Source: Actinorugispora endophytica
Lineage (GTDB): Bacteria; Actinomycetota; Actinomycetes; Streptosporangiales; Streptosporangiaceae
Length of the DNA: 64,000 nt
Reading direction: 5' to 3'
NCBI RefSeq assembly: GCF_004363075.1
Contig: NZ_SNYN01000004.1
Coordinates: forward strand, 1-64,000
Below the pieces are notes generated by a model. The model was not told where the DNA came from. It saw only the letters and a program-made list of their open reading frames with translations, and searched no databases. Position 1 is the stretch's first letter; each line of letters opens with the position of its first letter. Of this stretch, positions 51,615-60,414 are shown piece after piece. A program made the translations under genes and the position numbers.

Positions 51615-51631
51615 ACGATAATCGTTATCGT
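51615..51631. promoter_or_regulatory. Zur box
   Basis: ACGATAATCGTTATCGT has perfect 7-bp arms around TCG, within ATGAAAACGATAATCGTT. This matches the TGATAATxxTTATCA-like Zur operators of actinobacteria. It lies about 45 bp upstream of the CobW gene and the ribosomal paralogues, predicting derepression when zinc is low. Confidence 0.8.
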
Positions 51632-51744
51632 ACCCCGTCGAATGTCGCGCCCGGTCCGCGCTGTCTGCTGGCCGGCTCATCAGGATGGTGAAAACATCTG
51701 GATTTTTAGAGTATCTTCGTTGGACGGCGACGGAAGGAGTGGTG

Positions 51745-52851
51745 GTGGCCCGACTGACACGGGTCCAGCAGCAGGCGCGTACGCGCGCGTCGGTGCTGGC
51801 GGCGGCGAGGCGGGAGTTCGTCGAGTACGGCTACGCGTCGGCGAGGGTCGACCGGATCGCCGAGCGGGCGGAGCTGACCCGGGGCGCGGTGTACTCGAAC
51901 TTCCCGAGCAAGCGGGCACTGTACCTGTCGGTGCTCGTCGATCTGGTCGAGAGCGCCGAAGCGGTCGAGCCCGCTCGGCGGCCGGGGTCCGTGGGCGACG
52001 CGCTCGGCGCGTTCGCCCGGACGTGGTCGGAGCGGCTGCCCCTGGCCGGGGACACCGCGACGGGCGGACGCCTGCGGCTGCGCTCCCTGGTGGGCGTCAT
52101 CGACGACGAGCCGGCCAGGGCCGTGCTCGCGCAGGTCGCGCGGCTGGAAGCACTGCTGCTGGCCGTCGGGTTGGAGAGCTGCGCGCCGGACGGCCCCGCA
52201 GCGCGGCGGGTGCGGCTGGCCGAGCTGGCGCTGACGCTGCTGGGCGGCTCGGGTCTGCTCGCCGAGATGGCGCCGGGCTTCGGCGACCCCTTCGACCGGG
52301 CCCGGGCCTGCGAGCACCTGGCGGGCCTGGAGCTCGCCGACACCTGGGCGCCACCGCACCTGCCCCACATCGGGCCCGCCGATCCGTGCCAGGACGCCTG
52401 GGCCCCGCCCGCCGGCCTGGTGGACCGGATCACCGGCGCCCCGGTCGACCTCGGCGCCGACGGCCTGGTGGCGGTGCTGGGCGCCCGGCGCCTGGCCGCC
52501 GCCGAGGAAGCCGTCCGATCGCCTCGCCCCGGCGAGCAGGTCACGGTCGTCGTCGTCACCCGAGACCCCGCCGAGACCGGCGGTCTCGTGCGGCTCAGGG
52601 TCGGCGACCTGGTCGCGTGCCTGCGACAGGTGTTCCCGCCCGGGACGTGGCGGAGCCTTCGGCTGGTCATCGACGACGAGGCCGCGGCGGCCTCGGCCAT
52701 CGGCCTGTCCGGCGTCGACGACGACACCGAAGCGGCCGTGCGCGTCCGAGGGGGCGCGATCGTCGCCCGCGGCCACGGTCGGGGCGCCGCCCACGCGGCC
52801 GCGACCGCCGGCACCACCCACGACACGAGACCACAGGAAGCCGCTACATGA
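51745..52851 (+). CDS. TetR-family regulator with long extra C-terminal domain
   Basis: A 368-residue protein; ordinary TetR proteins have ~200. The N-terminal HTH is clear (REFVEYGYASARVDRIAERA, LTRGAVYSNFPSKRALYLSV). After a normal helical domain, residues ~230-368 form an alpha/beta region (TVVVVTRDPAETGGLVRL, WRSLRLVIDDEAAAASAIGL, EAAVRVRGGAIVARGHGRG) that reads somewhat like a thioredoxin-fold domain, though without a CxxC. AAGGAG favours the GTG at 51745 among three consecutive GTGs. The stop overlaps the next gene (ATGA). Confidence 0.8.
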   Translation: MARLTRVQQQARTRASVLAAARREFVEYGYASARVDRIAERAELTRGAVYSNFPSKRALYLSVLVDLVESAEAVEPARRPGSVGDALGAFARTWSERLPLAGDTATGGRLRLRSLVGVIDDEPARAVLAQVARLEALLLAVGLESCAPDGPAARRVRLAELALTLLGGSGLLAEMAPGFGDPFDRARACEHLAGLELADTWAPPHLPHIGPADPCQDAWAPPAGLVDRITGAPVDLGADGLVAVLGARRLAAAEEAVRSPRPGEQVTVVVVTRDPAETGGLVRLRVGDLVACLRQVFPPGTWRSLRLVIDDEAAAASAIGLSGVDDDTEAAVRVRGGAIVARGHGRGAAHAAATAGTTHDTRPQEAAT

Positions 52852-53474
52852 CCCAGTCAGACGCACCCCGCTCCGGCGACGACCTGCCGGTGCTCCACAC
52901 CCTGCGCTGCGGCGGCTACGCCGGCGTCGCCCGAGTCGCCGCGGCCACCGGTCTGGACGAGGCCGCGGTCGAGTCCGAGCTGATCGATCTCGCGGTCGAC
53001 GGCCTCGTCACGCGTCTGGCCGGCCCGTTCGGCGGGTGGGGGCTGACGGACGCCGGCCGCGCCGCCGACGCCGAACGCGTCACCCGCGAGCTGGACTCGG
53101 CCGGCGCCCGCCCCGTCGTGGCGGCCGCGTACGGGGACTTCCTCGTGCTCAACCCCGAACTGCTCGACCTGTGCGCGGCCTGGCAGCTGCGGTCCCTCGA
53201 CGGTGTGGCGGTCGCCAACGACCACGGCGACCCCGCCTACGACGCCCGCGTCCTCGACCGGTTCGCCGGGCTGCACGAGCGCGCCGAGGCCGTCTGCGCC
53301 GACCTGGCCGCCGCGCTGCCCCGCTTCGGCCGGTACCGGGTCCGCCTCGCCGGCGCCCTCGATCGCGCCCGGGGCGGGGAGCTGGAGTACGTCGCCGACA
53401 GCACCGCGTCCTACCACACCGTGTGGGCCGAGCTCCACGAGGACCTGCTCGCCACGCTCGGGATTCCCCGATGA
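52848..53474 (+). CDS. Winged-helix-like hypothetical protein coupled to a PPDK-like gene
   Basis: A 208-residue protein. Residues ~12-75 resemble a MarR/DprA-type winged helix (VLHTLRCGGYAGVARVAAAT, ELIDLAVDGLVTRL, GGWGLTDAGRAADAERV). The remaining ~130 residues are helical with many Asp/Arg. I do not recognise a precise family. It overlaps both neighbours by 4 nt (ATGA), so the TetR, this protein and the PPDK-like enzyme are almost certainly made together. Confidence 0.75.
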   Translation: MTQSDAPRSGDDLPVLHTLRCGGYAGVARVAAATGLDEAAVESELIDLAVDGLVTRLAGPFGGWGLTDAGRAADAERVTRELDSAGARPVVAAAYGDFLVLNPELLDLCAAWQLRSLDGVAVANDHGDPAYDARVLDRFAGLHERAEAVCADLAAALPRFGRYRVRLAGALDRARGGELEYVADSTASYHTVWAELHEDLLATLGIPR

Positions 53475-55111
53475 GGTGGGTCCGTCCGCTGACGGCGCGG
53501 CTCGACGAGACCGAGGAGGCCCTGGGCGCCAAGGCGCACGGGCTCGTGGCCCTGCACCGCCTCGGGCTCCCGGTGCCGCCCGGGTTCGTGGTCACCACCG
53601 ACGCGTGCCGGGCGTTCCTGGACGGGGGCCGTCTTCCCGACGGGCTCCGCGAGGAGCTGGCGGCCGCCATGGGAGGCCTGGAGGCCGCGACCGGGCGGAG
53701 GTTCGGCGGCGCGCGCACGCCGCTGGCCGTCTCGGTCCGCTCCGGAGCCAGGGTGTCGATGCCCGGGATGATGAGCACGGTCCTCAACCTCGGCCTCACG
53801 GCCGAGGCCACCGCAGGGCTGGCGGCCGAGACCGGTGACGCGCGCTTCGCCGTGGACTCGCGGCTGCGGTTCCTCTCCACCCTCGCCGCCGCGCTCTCCG
53901 GAACCGGTGCCGCCGACGCGTCCACCGGCCCCGGGACGGCCGCGGGGCGGGGCGCCGACGACGAGGAGGCGCGGCTGGCCGGTGCGATCGCCGAGTTCGA
54001 AAGGGCCGCCGGGAGGCGAGGCGGACGCGCGGTCCCGGACGACGCGGCCGGGCAGCTGGAGCTGGCCGTCGAGGCCGTCTTCTCCTCCTGGGACACGCCG
54101 CGCGCGCGGGCCTACCGCGAGATCCACGGCATCGGCCACGATCTGGGCACCGCCGTGGTCGTGCAGGCGATGGTGTTCGGGAACCGCGACGACCGCAGCG
54201 GCACCGGGGTCGCGTTCAGCCGGGACCCCAACACCGGGGAGGACACGCCCTTCGGCGACGTCCTGTTCGGATGCCAGGGGGAGGACGTCGTCTCGGGCCG
54301 GACGCCGGTCCTGCCCCTGCGGGAACTCGGCTCGCGGGAAGCGGTGGTGTGGGGCGCGCTGGTCGACGCCCTGGACCGGGTGGAGGGCCACTACCGGGAC
54401 GCGTGCTACGTCGAGTTCACCTTCCAGGCGGGGGAGCTGTGGCTGCTGCAGGCGCGCCCGGGCCGGTTCGTGGGGGCCGCCGCCGTGCGTGTCGCGGTCG
54501 ACCTCGCCGACGAGCACGTGATCACGCGTGAGGAGGCGCTGCTGCGGGTCTCGCCGCGGCAGCTCCGGCACGCCCGCACACCGCGCATCGCGGACCCGGC
54601 GCGGGCCGACGTCCTCGCCCGGGGAACGGGTGCCTGCCCCGGTGTCGCGGTCGGCAGGATCGCGACCACGACCGAGGCGGCGGTGCGCATGGCAGCCGAC
54701 GGCCCGGTCGTCCTCGCGCGCCCCGAGACGTCCCCCGACGACATGCGCGGCCTCGCCGCGGCCGCGGGGATCGTCACCGCGAGGGGCGGGGCGGCCAGCC
54801 ACGCGGCCGTCGTGGCGCGGTCGATGGGAAAGCCGGCCGTGGTCGGCGTCACCGGCCTCGTCGTCGACTCCGCCGGTGCCTCGATCAGCGTCGGCGGCCG
54901 CACCATCGGCGAAGGCGCCTTCGTCACCGTCGACGGCACCGGCGGCCAGGTCGCGCTCGGCAGCCCGCCCGTCGTCACGGACGGCTCTGACGCGCACCCG
55001 CGCCGACTGCTCGCGTGGGCGGACGACGTGTCGGGCGACCGCTCCGACCGCGACGAGGTCCAGCGGCTGGGCGCCGCCCACGCCGTGCTCCGCCGGGAGC
55101 GGCCGGACTGA
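53471..55111 (+). CDS. PPDK-like phosphotransferase without PEP-binding barrel
   Basis: A 546-residue protein; pyruvate phosphate dikinase has ~880. The N-terminal ATP-grasp part is typical (GAKAHGLVALHRLGLPVPPG, SVRSGARVSMPGMM, GVAFSRDPNTGED). The phosphohistidine domain is present with GGAASHAAVVARSMGKPAVV, His444 being the catalytic residue. The chain ends about 100 residues later, so the C-terminal PEP/pyruvate TIM barrel is absent. It could phosphorylate His444 from ATP and pass the phosphate to an unknown acceptor. It is not a rifampin phosphotransferase by length. Confidence 0.82.
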   Translation: MRWVRPLTARLDETEEALGAKAHGLVALHRLGLPVPPGFVVTTDACRAFLDGGRLPDGLREELAAAMGGLEAATGRRFGGARTPLAVSVRSGARVSMPGMMSTVLNLGLTAEATAGLAAETGDARFAVDSRLRFLSTLAAALSGTGAADASTGPGTAAGRGADDEEARLAGAIAEFERAAGRRGGRAVPDDAAGQLELAVEAVFSSWDTPRARAYREIHGIGHDLGTAVVVQAMVFGNRDDRSGTGVAFSRDPNTGEDTPFGDVLFGCQGEDVVSGRTPVLPLRELGSREAVVWGALVDALDRVEGHYRDACYVEFTFQAGELWLLQARPGRFVGAAAVRVAVDLADEHVITREEALLRVSPRQLRHARTPRIADPARADVLARGTGACPGVAVGRIATTTEAAVRMAADGPVVLARPETSPDDMRGLAAAAGIVTARGGAASHAAVVARSMGKPAVVGVTGLVVDSAGASISVGGRTIGEGAFVTVDGTGGQVALGSPPVVTDGSDAHPRRLLAWADDVSGDRSDRDEVQRLGAAHAVLRRERPD

Positions 55112-55135
55112 TCGCGGTGCCTGCCGCGCGGCCCG

Positions 55136-55723
55136 TCAGGGGCGCGTGCCCGGTCCGAACCCCGTCCAGCGCAGATCGGCCGGAAGGTGGCCCATGTCGT
55201 TGTACACCAGCACCGCCGGCGCCGCGCCGTCGTAGTACTCGATCGCCGTCAACGCGGTGTTCCCGCAGCCCAACCCCAGCCACCGCGCCGGCGGCGCGTC
55301 GAGCGCGCTCCGCACCAGCCACGCCACCTGATAGGCGTGCGTGACCAGGACCTCGTGCGTCTCGGTCCCGGCGGGGCGCGCGAACCGGTCGACCAGGGCG
55401 TCCGCGAGACGCGCGCCCGCGTCCGCTTCGGCGGCGTCGTAGCCGTCGAAGAACCCGGCCCACGCCGGGGGCGGGTCGTCGGGGACGTGAGGCACGTGGT
55501 CGACGAGCTCGGCCGCCTCCCGCACGGGGACGCCCGGCAGGCGCTCGCCGATGATCCCCGCGGAGCGCGCCGCGCGGGGCAGGGGCGAGTGCCACACCGC
55601 GTCGACGGGCAGGCGCGCGAGCCGCTCCGCCAGGAGCTCCGTCTGCCGCCGCCCCACATCGGTCAGCTCGCCGAACGGGTCCGCCGAGCCGTGCCGGACC
55701 GCGTACAGGTGCCGGGTCGCCAT
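55136..55723 (-). CDS. Histidine phosphatase superfamily protein
   Basis: A 195-residue phosphoglycerate-mutase-like phosphatase. HLYAVRHGSADPFGELTDVG carries the catalytic RHG (His11), and VLVTHAYQVAWL the second His. The ATG at 55723 has GGGAG upstream. The substrate is unknown; small molecules are typical. It is convergent with the PPDK-like gene. Confidence 0.88.
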   Translation of the reverse strand: MATRHLYAVRHGSADPFGELTDVGRRQTELLAERLARLPVDAVWHSPLPRAARSAGIIGERLPGVPVREAAELVDHVPHVPDDPPPAWAGFFDGYDAAEADAGARLADALVDRFARPAGTETHEVLVTHAYQVAWLVRSALDAPPARWLGLGCGNTALTAIEYYDGAAPAVLVYNDMGHLPADLRWTGFGPGTRP

Positions 55724-55763
55724 CGCCGCTCCCTCCGCGCTCTTTAAAATGCCGCGAATATTT

Positions 55764-55780
55764 GGATGTCGGCGACATCC
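55764..55780. promoter_or_regulatory. Perfect palindrome GGATGTCGGCGACATCC
   Basis: An 8-bp dyad around one base, next to TTTAAAAT, upstream of the histidine phosphatase (minus strand) and ~170 bp before the methyltransferase. It is probably a repressor site; the cognate regulator is unknown. Confidence 0.5.
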
Positions 55781-55950
55781 TAACTGGGAGGCGGGTGGTC
55801 CAGCCCCGCTGCCCACGCGGGTCCGGGCTTCGCCGTCCGTTCGAGCAGCGCATCCGGTACGGCCGGTTCCCCGAGAGGACGTCACGCTGTTGTGGCCCTC
55901 CCGCAGAAAAGAGGCGACACGGCCCGGGGGCGGCTGGCATGCTCCGGGGC

Positions 55951-56718
55951 ATGGAATCTGGTGTGCGTGAGCCGGTGGCCGGGGACGCGTTCGGGCGGGT
56001 TCTGGAGCGCTGCCGGGACGCGGGGGCGGTGCCGGGGGCGGCGTTCGAGGTGATCGAGCGCGACGACGGGTACGTCGCCGCAGCGGACGCCGTCCGCTAC
56101 TTCACCCCGGCGGAGGAGCTGTCGGGGTTGGACCGGTGGGCGTGCGAGCGGGCGCGGGGGCGGGTGCTGGACGTCGGCTGCGGTGCGGGGCGGCACGCGC
56201 TGGCGCTGCGGGGGATGGGGCGCGCGGTGGTGGGCCTGGACGCCTCGCCGGGCGCGGTGCGGGTGGCGCGCGGGCGCGGCGTGGAGGCGGTGGTCGGCAC
56301 GGTCCAGGAACCGCCGCCGGGCCTGGGCGTGTTCGACACGGTGCTGCTGCTGGGCAACAACCTGGGCCTGCTGGGAGGGCGCGAGCAGGCCCGGACCGTG
56401 CTGGAGGGCCTGGCCGGGCTCGTCGCGCCGGGCGGCCGGCTGATCGGATCGGGCTTCGACCCGCGGGCCGACGGCACCGGACCCGGGAGGGCGGACGCCG
56501 ACCACGCGGCCTACCACGCGTGGAACCGCGAACGCGGCCGCATGCCCGGCCAGGTGCGCATGCGGGTGCGCGACGGGGGCGTGGCGACCCCGTGGTTCGA
56601 CTACCTGCTGCTGTCCTGCCAGGAGCTGGCCGGGATCGTCGAGCCGACCCCGTGGCGGATCGAGCACGTGGAGACCGGGGGCCGCGACTACACGGCCGTA
56701 CTGGCACCGGACGCCTGA
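55951..56718 (+). CDS. SAM-dependent methyltransferase
   Basis: A class I methyltransferase of 255 residues. The SAM motif is VLDVGCGAGRHALALRGMG with VGLDASPGAV after it, and LLLGNNLGLLGGREQ is a distinctive segment found in this group. The acceptor is unknown. The start could also be the ATG at 55939. A MITE-like copy follows the stop. Confidence 0.85.
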   Translation: MESGVREPVAGDAFGRVLERCRDAGAVPGAAFEVIERDDGYVAAADAVRYFTPAEELSGLDRWACERARGRVLDVGCGAGRHALALRGMGRAVVGLDASPGAVRVARGRGVEAVVGTVQEPPPGLGVFDTVLLLGNNLGLLGGREQARTVLEGLAGLVAPGGRLIGSGFDPRADGTGPGRADADHAAYHAWNRERGRMPGQVRMRVRDGGVATPWFDYLLLSCQELAGIVEPTPWRIEHVETGGRDYTAVLAPDA

Positions 56719-56739
56719 CGGCCGGCACCCCGGAAGGGG

Positions 56740-56885
56740 CCCGGCCCGGCCGACGGTGTTGAACCTTCTGCCTGTTCCGGGGAGCGGAAGGGCGGAAAGC
56801 CCATGATCGTCCCGAGCGGGGCGGAACCGGTCTCCGGACCGTCGCGCCACGGACACCCGGCGGGGACGCGCGGGCCCCCGGCCCC
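56740..56885. mobile_element. MITE-like remnant, copy D
   Basis: The core GGGCGGAAAGCCCATGATCG (56793 onward) is the exact complement of the core in copy B (ACGATCATGGGCTTTCCGCC). The CTTCTGCCTGTTCCGG arm and the CCACGGACACCCGGCGGGG segment also match the family. The ends are eroded and the boundaries approximate. Confidence 0.5.
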
Positions 56886-56908
56886 GCCGGTTCCACGGTC
56901 CTCAGGGC

Positions 56909-57634
56909 TCACTCGGCCGTCGTGCGCTCCTGGGCCTCGCGCACGATCCGGGCGAGCCGCCCGTGGTGGGCGCCCTGCCAGTACACCCTGCCGCACGCGC
57001 CGCAGCGCGCGAACGTGTCGTAGGCGGCGCGGGTGCCCGCGGCGAGCTCGTCCTCGACGTCGCCCTTGGCGGCCGGGGACAGCGGCCCGTTGCACGCCAG
57101 GCACCGGGTCCACGGGCGGAGCGGCGGGGCGAACCGGTCGAGCACGTCCCGCAGCTGCTGTTCGGGCCGGTCGCCGCGCACGTGGCCGCCCGCGCGCAGG
57201 CTCTTGCGGCGCAGCAGCCCGCGGTCCCGGGTCAGCAGCACCCGGTGCTCGTCGTTGGCCTGGCGGACCAGCGCGTCGTCGTCGCGGTCGTTGTCGTAGG
57301 CGGTGTCCACGCCGAGCAGCCGCAGGCGCCGCGCCAGGGTGCCCAGGTGGACGTCGAGCAGGAACCGCACCGGTGTGAACGGCGGCCGCTGCGGACGCCG
57401 CACGGGGACGACGTCGACGACGTCGCCGGGGCGTGGCCGGTAGGAGGGGGCGACGTCGTGGCCGCCGACGCGCAGCGGGCCGACCTCGGTCAGCGGCACT
57501 CCCAGCGACTCCACCACGTGGCCCAGCGACGAGGTGCGGTCGTGGCCGACGCGAACCAGCGGCCGCCGGTGGCGCGGCGGGAGGAAGAACCGGAGCTCGG
57601 GAGCGAAGCGCAGGGCCAGGACCGCCTGTTCCAT
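56909..57634 (-). CDS. Mut7-C RNase domain protein with ubiquitin-like N-terminus
   Basis: A 241-residue protein. Residues ~1-85 are a ThiS/ubiquitin-like domain (PEVGPLRVGGHDVAPSYRPR region). The Mut7-C part has FLLDVHLGTLARRLRLLGVD, AYDNDRDDDALV and LLTRDRGLL, a PIN-like nuclease core. A zinc ribbon with CLACNG and CGACGRVYW closes the chain. Predicted to be an RNase; the target is unknown. Confidence 0.88.
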   Translation of the reverse strand: MEQAVLALRFAPELRFFLPPRHRRPLVRVGHDRTSSLGHVVESLGVPLTEVGPLRVGGHDVAPSYRPRPGDVVDVVPVRRPQRPPFTPVRFLLDVHLGTLARRLRLLGVDTAYDNDRDDDALVRQANDEHRVLLTRDRGLLRRKSLRAGGHVRGDRPEQQLRDVLDRFAPPLRPWTRCLACNGPLSPAAKGDVEDELAAGTRAAYDTFARCGACGRVYWQGAHHGRLARIVREAQERTTAE

Positions 57635-57760
57635 CCTTCAAGGATGCCACGGCGGCCGGACCGGGAAGCCGCACTAGGGTCGTCCCGTGAACGGTTCAGC
57701 GAACACGGGGGGAGCGGACGGCGTCCTCCGCGACCCCGCCGGTACCGCGAGGAGCCCCGG

Positions 57761-58642
57761 ATGATCGATACCGGCACCGCCACCGGCGGTCTCGCCGAAT
57801 TCCAGTCGGCGCGGCCGCGCCTGTTCGGCATCGCCTACCGGATTCTGGGGTCCGCGACCGACGCCGAGGACGTCCTTCAGGAGACGTGGATCCACTGGCA
57901 GGGAGCGGACCGGACGGCGGTCCGGAACCCGACCGCGTTCCTGTCCACGATCACCACCCGCCTGGCGCTGAACGCCGCCACCTCCGCGCGGGCGCGCCGC
58001 GTGTCCTACGTCGGCCCGTGGCTTCCCGAGCCCGTCCTGACCGGCCACGACCCCGCGTTGGGCGCCGAGCGCGCCGAGGCGGTCGAACTGGGCCTGCTGA
58101 TGCTGCTCCAGCGCCTGACCCCGAACGAGCGCGCCGCGTTCCTGCTCCGCGAGGCGTTCGACTACCCGCACGGAGAGATCGCGGACATCCTCGGGACCTC
58201 CGAGGCGAACGCCCGGCAGCTGGCCCGGCGCGCCCGCGCGCACGTCGACCGCGAACGCGCGGGGCAGGTGCCCGCGGCGGAGCACGACCGCCTGCTCCGG
58301 GCCTTCCTCGCAGCGGCGCGGACCGGCGACCTGGACCGGCTCAAGGCGCTGCTGTCCGAGGACGTCGTCTTCTACTCGGACGGTGGAGGCGTCGTCTCGG
58401 CGGCCCGTCGCCCCGTCACCGGACGCGACCAGGTCGCCCGCTTCCTGGCCGGCGTCATGCGCAAGCTCGGGAAGCCGGTCTCCTCCGACCTGGTCAACGC
58501 GAACGGCCGGGAGGCGTTCACCCTGGCCAGGGGCGACAGCGTGCTCGTGCTGGGCGCGATCGACGCGGCGCCGTCCGGCGTCCGCCGGGTGTACTTCGTC
58601 AGGAACCCGGCCAAGCTGGGCGCGGTCCGCCCGCCCTCCTGA
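57761..58642 (+). CDS. ECF41-type RNA polymerase sigma factor (SigJ-like)
   Basis: A 293-residue protein. Sigma region 2 is RPRLFGIAYRILGSATDAED and region 4 is LTPNERAAFLLREAFDYPHG. The WLPEP linker and the DGGG motif in the SnoaL-like C-terminal domain (VVFYSDGGG) are hallmarks of ECF41 factors, in which that domain replaces an anti-sigma factor. CGAGGAG precedes the ATG. ECF41 genes usually control a neighbouring oxidoreductase; here the convergent NmrA-type reductase is a candidate. Confidence 0.92.
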   Translation: MIDTGTATGGLAEFQSARPRLFGIAYRILGSATDAEDVLQETWIHWQGADRTAVRNPTAFLSTITTRLALNAATSARARRVSYVGPWLPEPVLTGHDPALGAERAEAVELGLLMLLQRLTPNERAAFLLREAFDYPHGEIADILGTSEANARQLARRARAHVDRERAGQVPAAEHDRLLRAFLAAARTGDLDRLKALLSEDVVFYSDGGGVVSAARRPVTGRDQVARFLAGVMRKLGKPVSSDLVNANGREAFTLARGDSVLVLGAIDAAPSGVRRVYFVRNPAKLGAVRPPS

Positions 58643-58648
58643 AGCGGT

Positions 58649-58689
58649 CCCGGTCCGCCCGCCGCCCGCCGGGCGGCGGGCGGACCGGG
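58649..58689. terminator. Bidirectional terminator, 20-bp GC hairpin
   Basis: CCCGGTCCGCCCGCCGCCCG and its exact inverted copy are separated by one base, between the convergent sigma-factor and NmrA-type genes. Confidence 0.65.
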
Positions 58690-58701
58690 AGGCGGGGCGG
58701 A

Positions 58702-59442
58702 TCAGCGGCGGCGGAGCCACTCCTCGTAGCGCGTGGGCAGGACGACGGCGCCCTCGCCCGCCGTGAGCACCCCGTCCCCGATACCGCCGAGCAGGCCCGC
58801 GCTCTCGTCCGTCACCACGGACAGGCCGCTGTTCTTCGACGCGAGGGCCAGCCGGCCGAGCTCGTCCAGGCGGAACACGTCCGGGCCCGCGATGTCGCGG
58901 ACGCCGTTCAACGGCTCGCCCGCCGCGACCTCCGCGAGGTTCGCGGCGACGTCCGCGCTCGCGGCCGGCTGAAGGAGCGTCGACGGCAGGCGGACCACGT
59001 CGCCGTCCGTCGTCCAGGACAGGATGTCGTCGACGAACTCGAAGAACTGCGTGGCGCGCACGATCGAGTACGGGACCCTCCCGCCGCGGACGATGTCCTC
59101 CTGAGCCGCCTTCGCGCGGTAGTAGCCGACGCCGGGCACCTGGTCCACGCCCACGATCGACAGGACCACGTGGTGCCCGACCCCGGCCTCCGCCTCGGCG
59201 GCGAGCTGGTTCCCGGTCGAGGCGCGGAAGAACTCCATCACGGCGTCGTCCTCGAAGGACGGCGAGTTGGTCACGTCTACCACCACGTCGGCGCCCCGCA
59301 GCGCCGCGGCCAGCCCCTCCCCGCTGACCACGTCCACCCCCGTCGACTTCGAGACCGGCACCGCCTCGTGACCGGCCCCGGCCAGCGCACGCACGACCTG
59401 CGAGCCGATCAGACCACTGCCGCCGATGACCACGAACCTCAT
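58702..59442 (-). CDS. NmrA-like NAD(P)-binding oxidoreductase
   Basis: An atypical SDR of 246 residues from the ATG at 59442. VVIGGSGLIGSQVVRALAGA is the cofactor-binding motif, HHVVLSIVGVDQVPGVGYYR the central region, and PYSIVRATQFFEF follows. The catalytic YxxxK is partly retained (YYRAK). This reductase type is a usual partner of ECF41 sigma factors, and it lies convergent to one. Confidence 0.87.
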   Translation of the reverse strand: MRFVVIGGSGLIGSQVVRALAGAGHEAVPVSKSTGVDVVSGEGLAAALRGADVVVDVTNSPSFEDDAVMEFFRASTGNQLAAEAEAGVGHHVVLSIVGVDQVPGVGYYRAKAAQEDIVRGGRVPYSIVRATQFFEFVDDILSWTTDGDVVRLPSTLLQPAASADVAANLAEVAAGEPLNGVRDIAGPDVFRLDELGRLALASKNSGLSVVTDESAGLLGGIGDGVLTAGEGAVVLPTRYEEWLRRR

Positions 59443-59640
59443 GGGTGTCCACCCTTCGCCAGGGCTCCGGAGCGGCCCGCCCCGTGGGAGCGGCCGGCCT
59501 CCGGGGCCGCCTTCGTCCTGCTCTCGAAGTGAAGACAGCGCACCGGCGCCGAACGTGACACCGTGCCCGTCTTCTCCTCGTCCTGCCCGCCGCGATCGGC
59601 TCGGCCTGTAGAGCTTCACAGGACGCGTGGGACGAGGGAC

Positions 59641-59880
59641 ATGACCGAACCGCTGCTTCCCGGCATCGCGGTGGACGTACCCTCCGAGGACCTGCCGATC
59701 GGCCGAGGCCACCGGGGTCGGTGTCGAAGCGCTCCGCTACGACGAACGCGAAGGACTGCTCCCGGCCCCCGCGCCGCGCGGACGGACGCCGGTGCGACCG
59801 GCGTCGGGACCTGACCCGGATCGCCTGCCTGGTGATGCTGCGGGAGACCGGAATGCCGATCGCCGAGATCCGGGTCATGC
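59641..59880 (+). pseudogene. MerR-family regulator, frameshifted
   Basis: Pieces of a MerR protein appear in different frames: [20 protein letters not shown] in one, then [20 protein letters not shown] in another. At least two small shifts are needed to join them. The gene is not functional. It precedes an aldo/keto-reductase remnant, the usual MerR-AKR pairing. Confidence 0.7.
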
Positions 59881-60414
59881 CGGTCTCAGCCGACGCGAGG
59901 GAACCGAGTCGGCGCGCCTGGCGGTGCTCGAAGAACCCCGGTGACGGGTTGCGCGTTCCCGTGGTCGGACTGGGGGTCACGTTCATCGATACCGCCGAGG
60001 CGTACGGACCGTTTGAGAACGAGAGGCTCATCGCCCGCGCGATCGGCGACCGGCGCGACGAGGTCGTGTCGGCGACGAAGGCGTCTGCGGCCACGATCCG
60101 CCGTGCGCACGCGGTGCATCCCCTCGCGGCCGTGCAGTCGGAGTTCCCGCTGTTCTTGCGCGGCGTGCTGCGCCACGGGGAGAAGGAGACGATGGACGAG
60201 CTCGGCATCGGGTCCGTCGCGTTCTCCCCCCTCGGCCGGGGCTTTCTCACCGGAGACATCCGCACCGTCGACGACCTGGACCCCGGCCAGAGGCGATCGC
60301 GGCGAACCTGCGGCTCGTCGAGCGGATGCGTGCCATCGCCGCCGAGAAGGGCGTCACGGCCGCGCAGGTGGCGCTGGCGTGGCTGCTGGGACAGGGAGTC
60401 GTCCTCATCCCCGG
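59881..60414 (+). pseudogene. Aldo/keto reductase remnant cut by a MITE
   Basis: Segments of an AKR are recognisable: [52 protein letters not shown], and in another frame [20 protein letters not shown]. Internal parts are deleted and at least one frameshift is present. The reading ends at VLIPG, directly where MITE copy B begins at 60415. Confidence 0.75.

Noticed and set aside
53471-55111. Rifampin phosphotransferase
   Set aside because: Those enzymes are ~860 residues with a rifampin-binding domain between ATP and His domains; this protein is 546 residues with PPDK-type N-terminal motifs.
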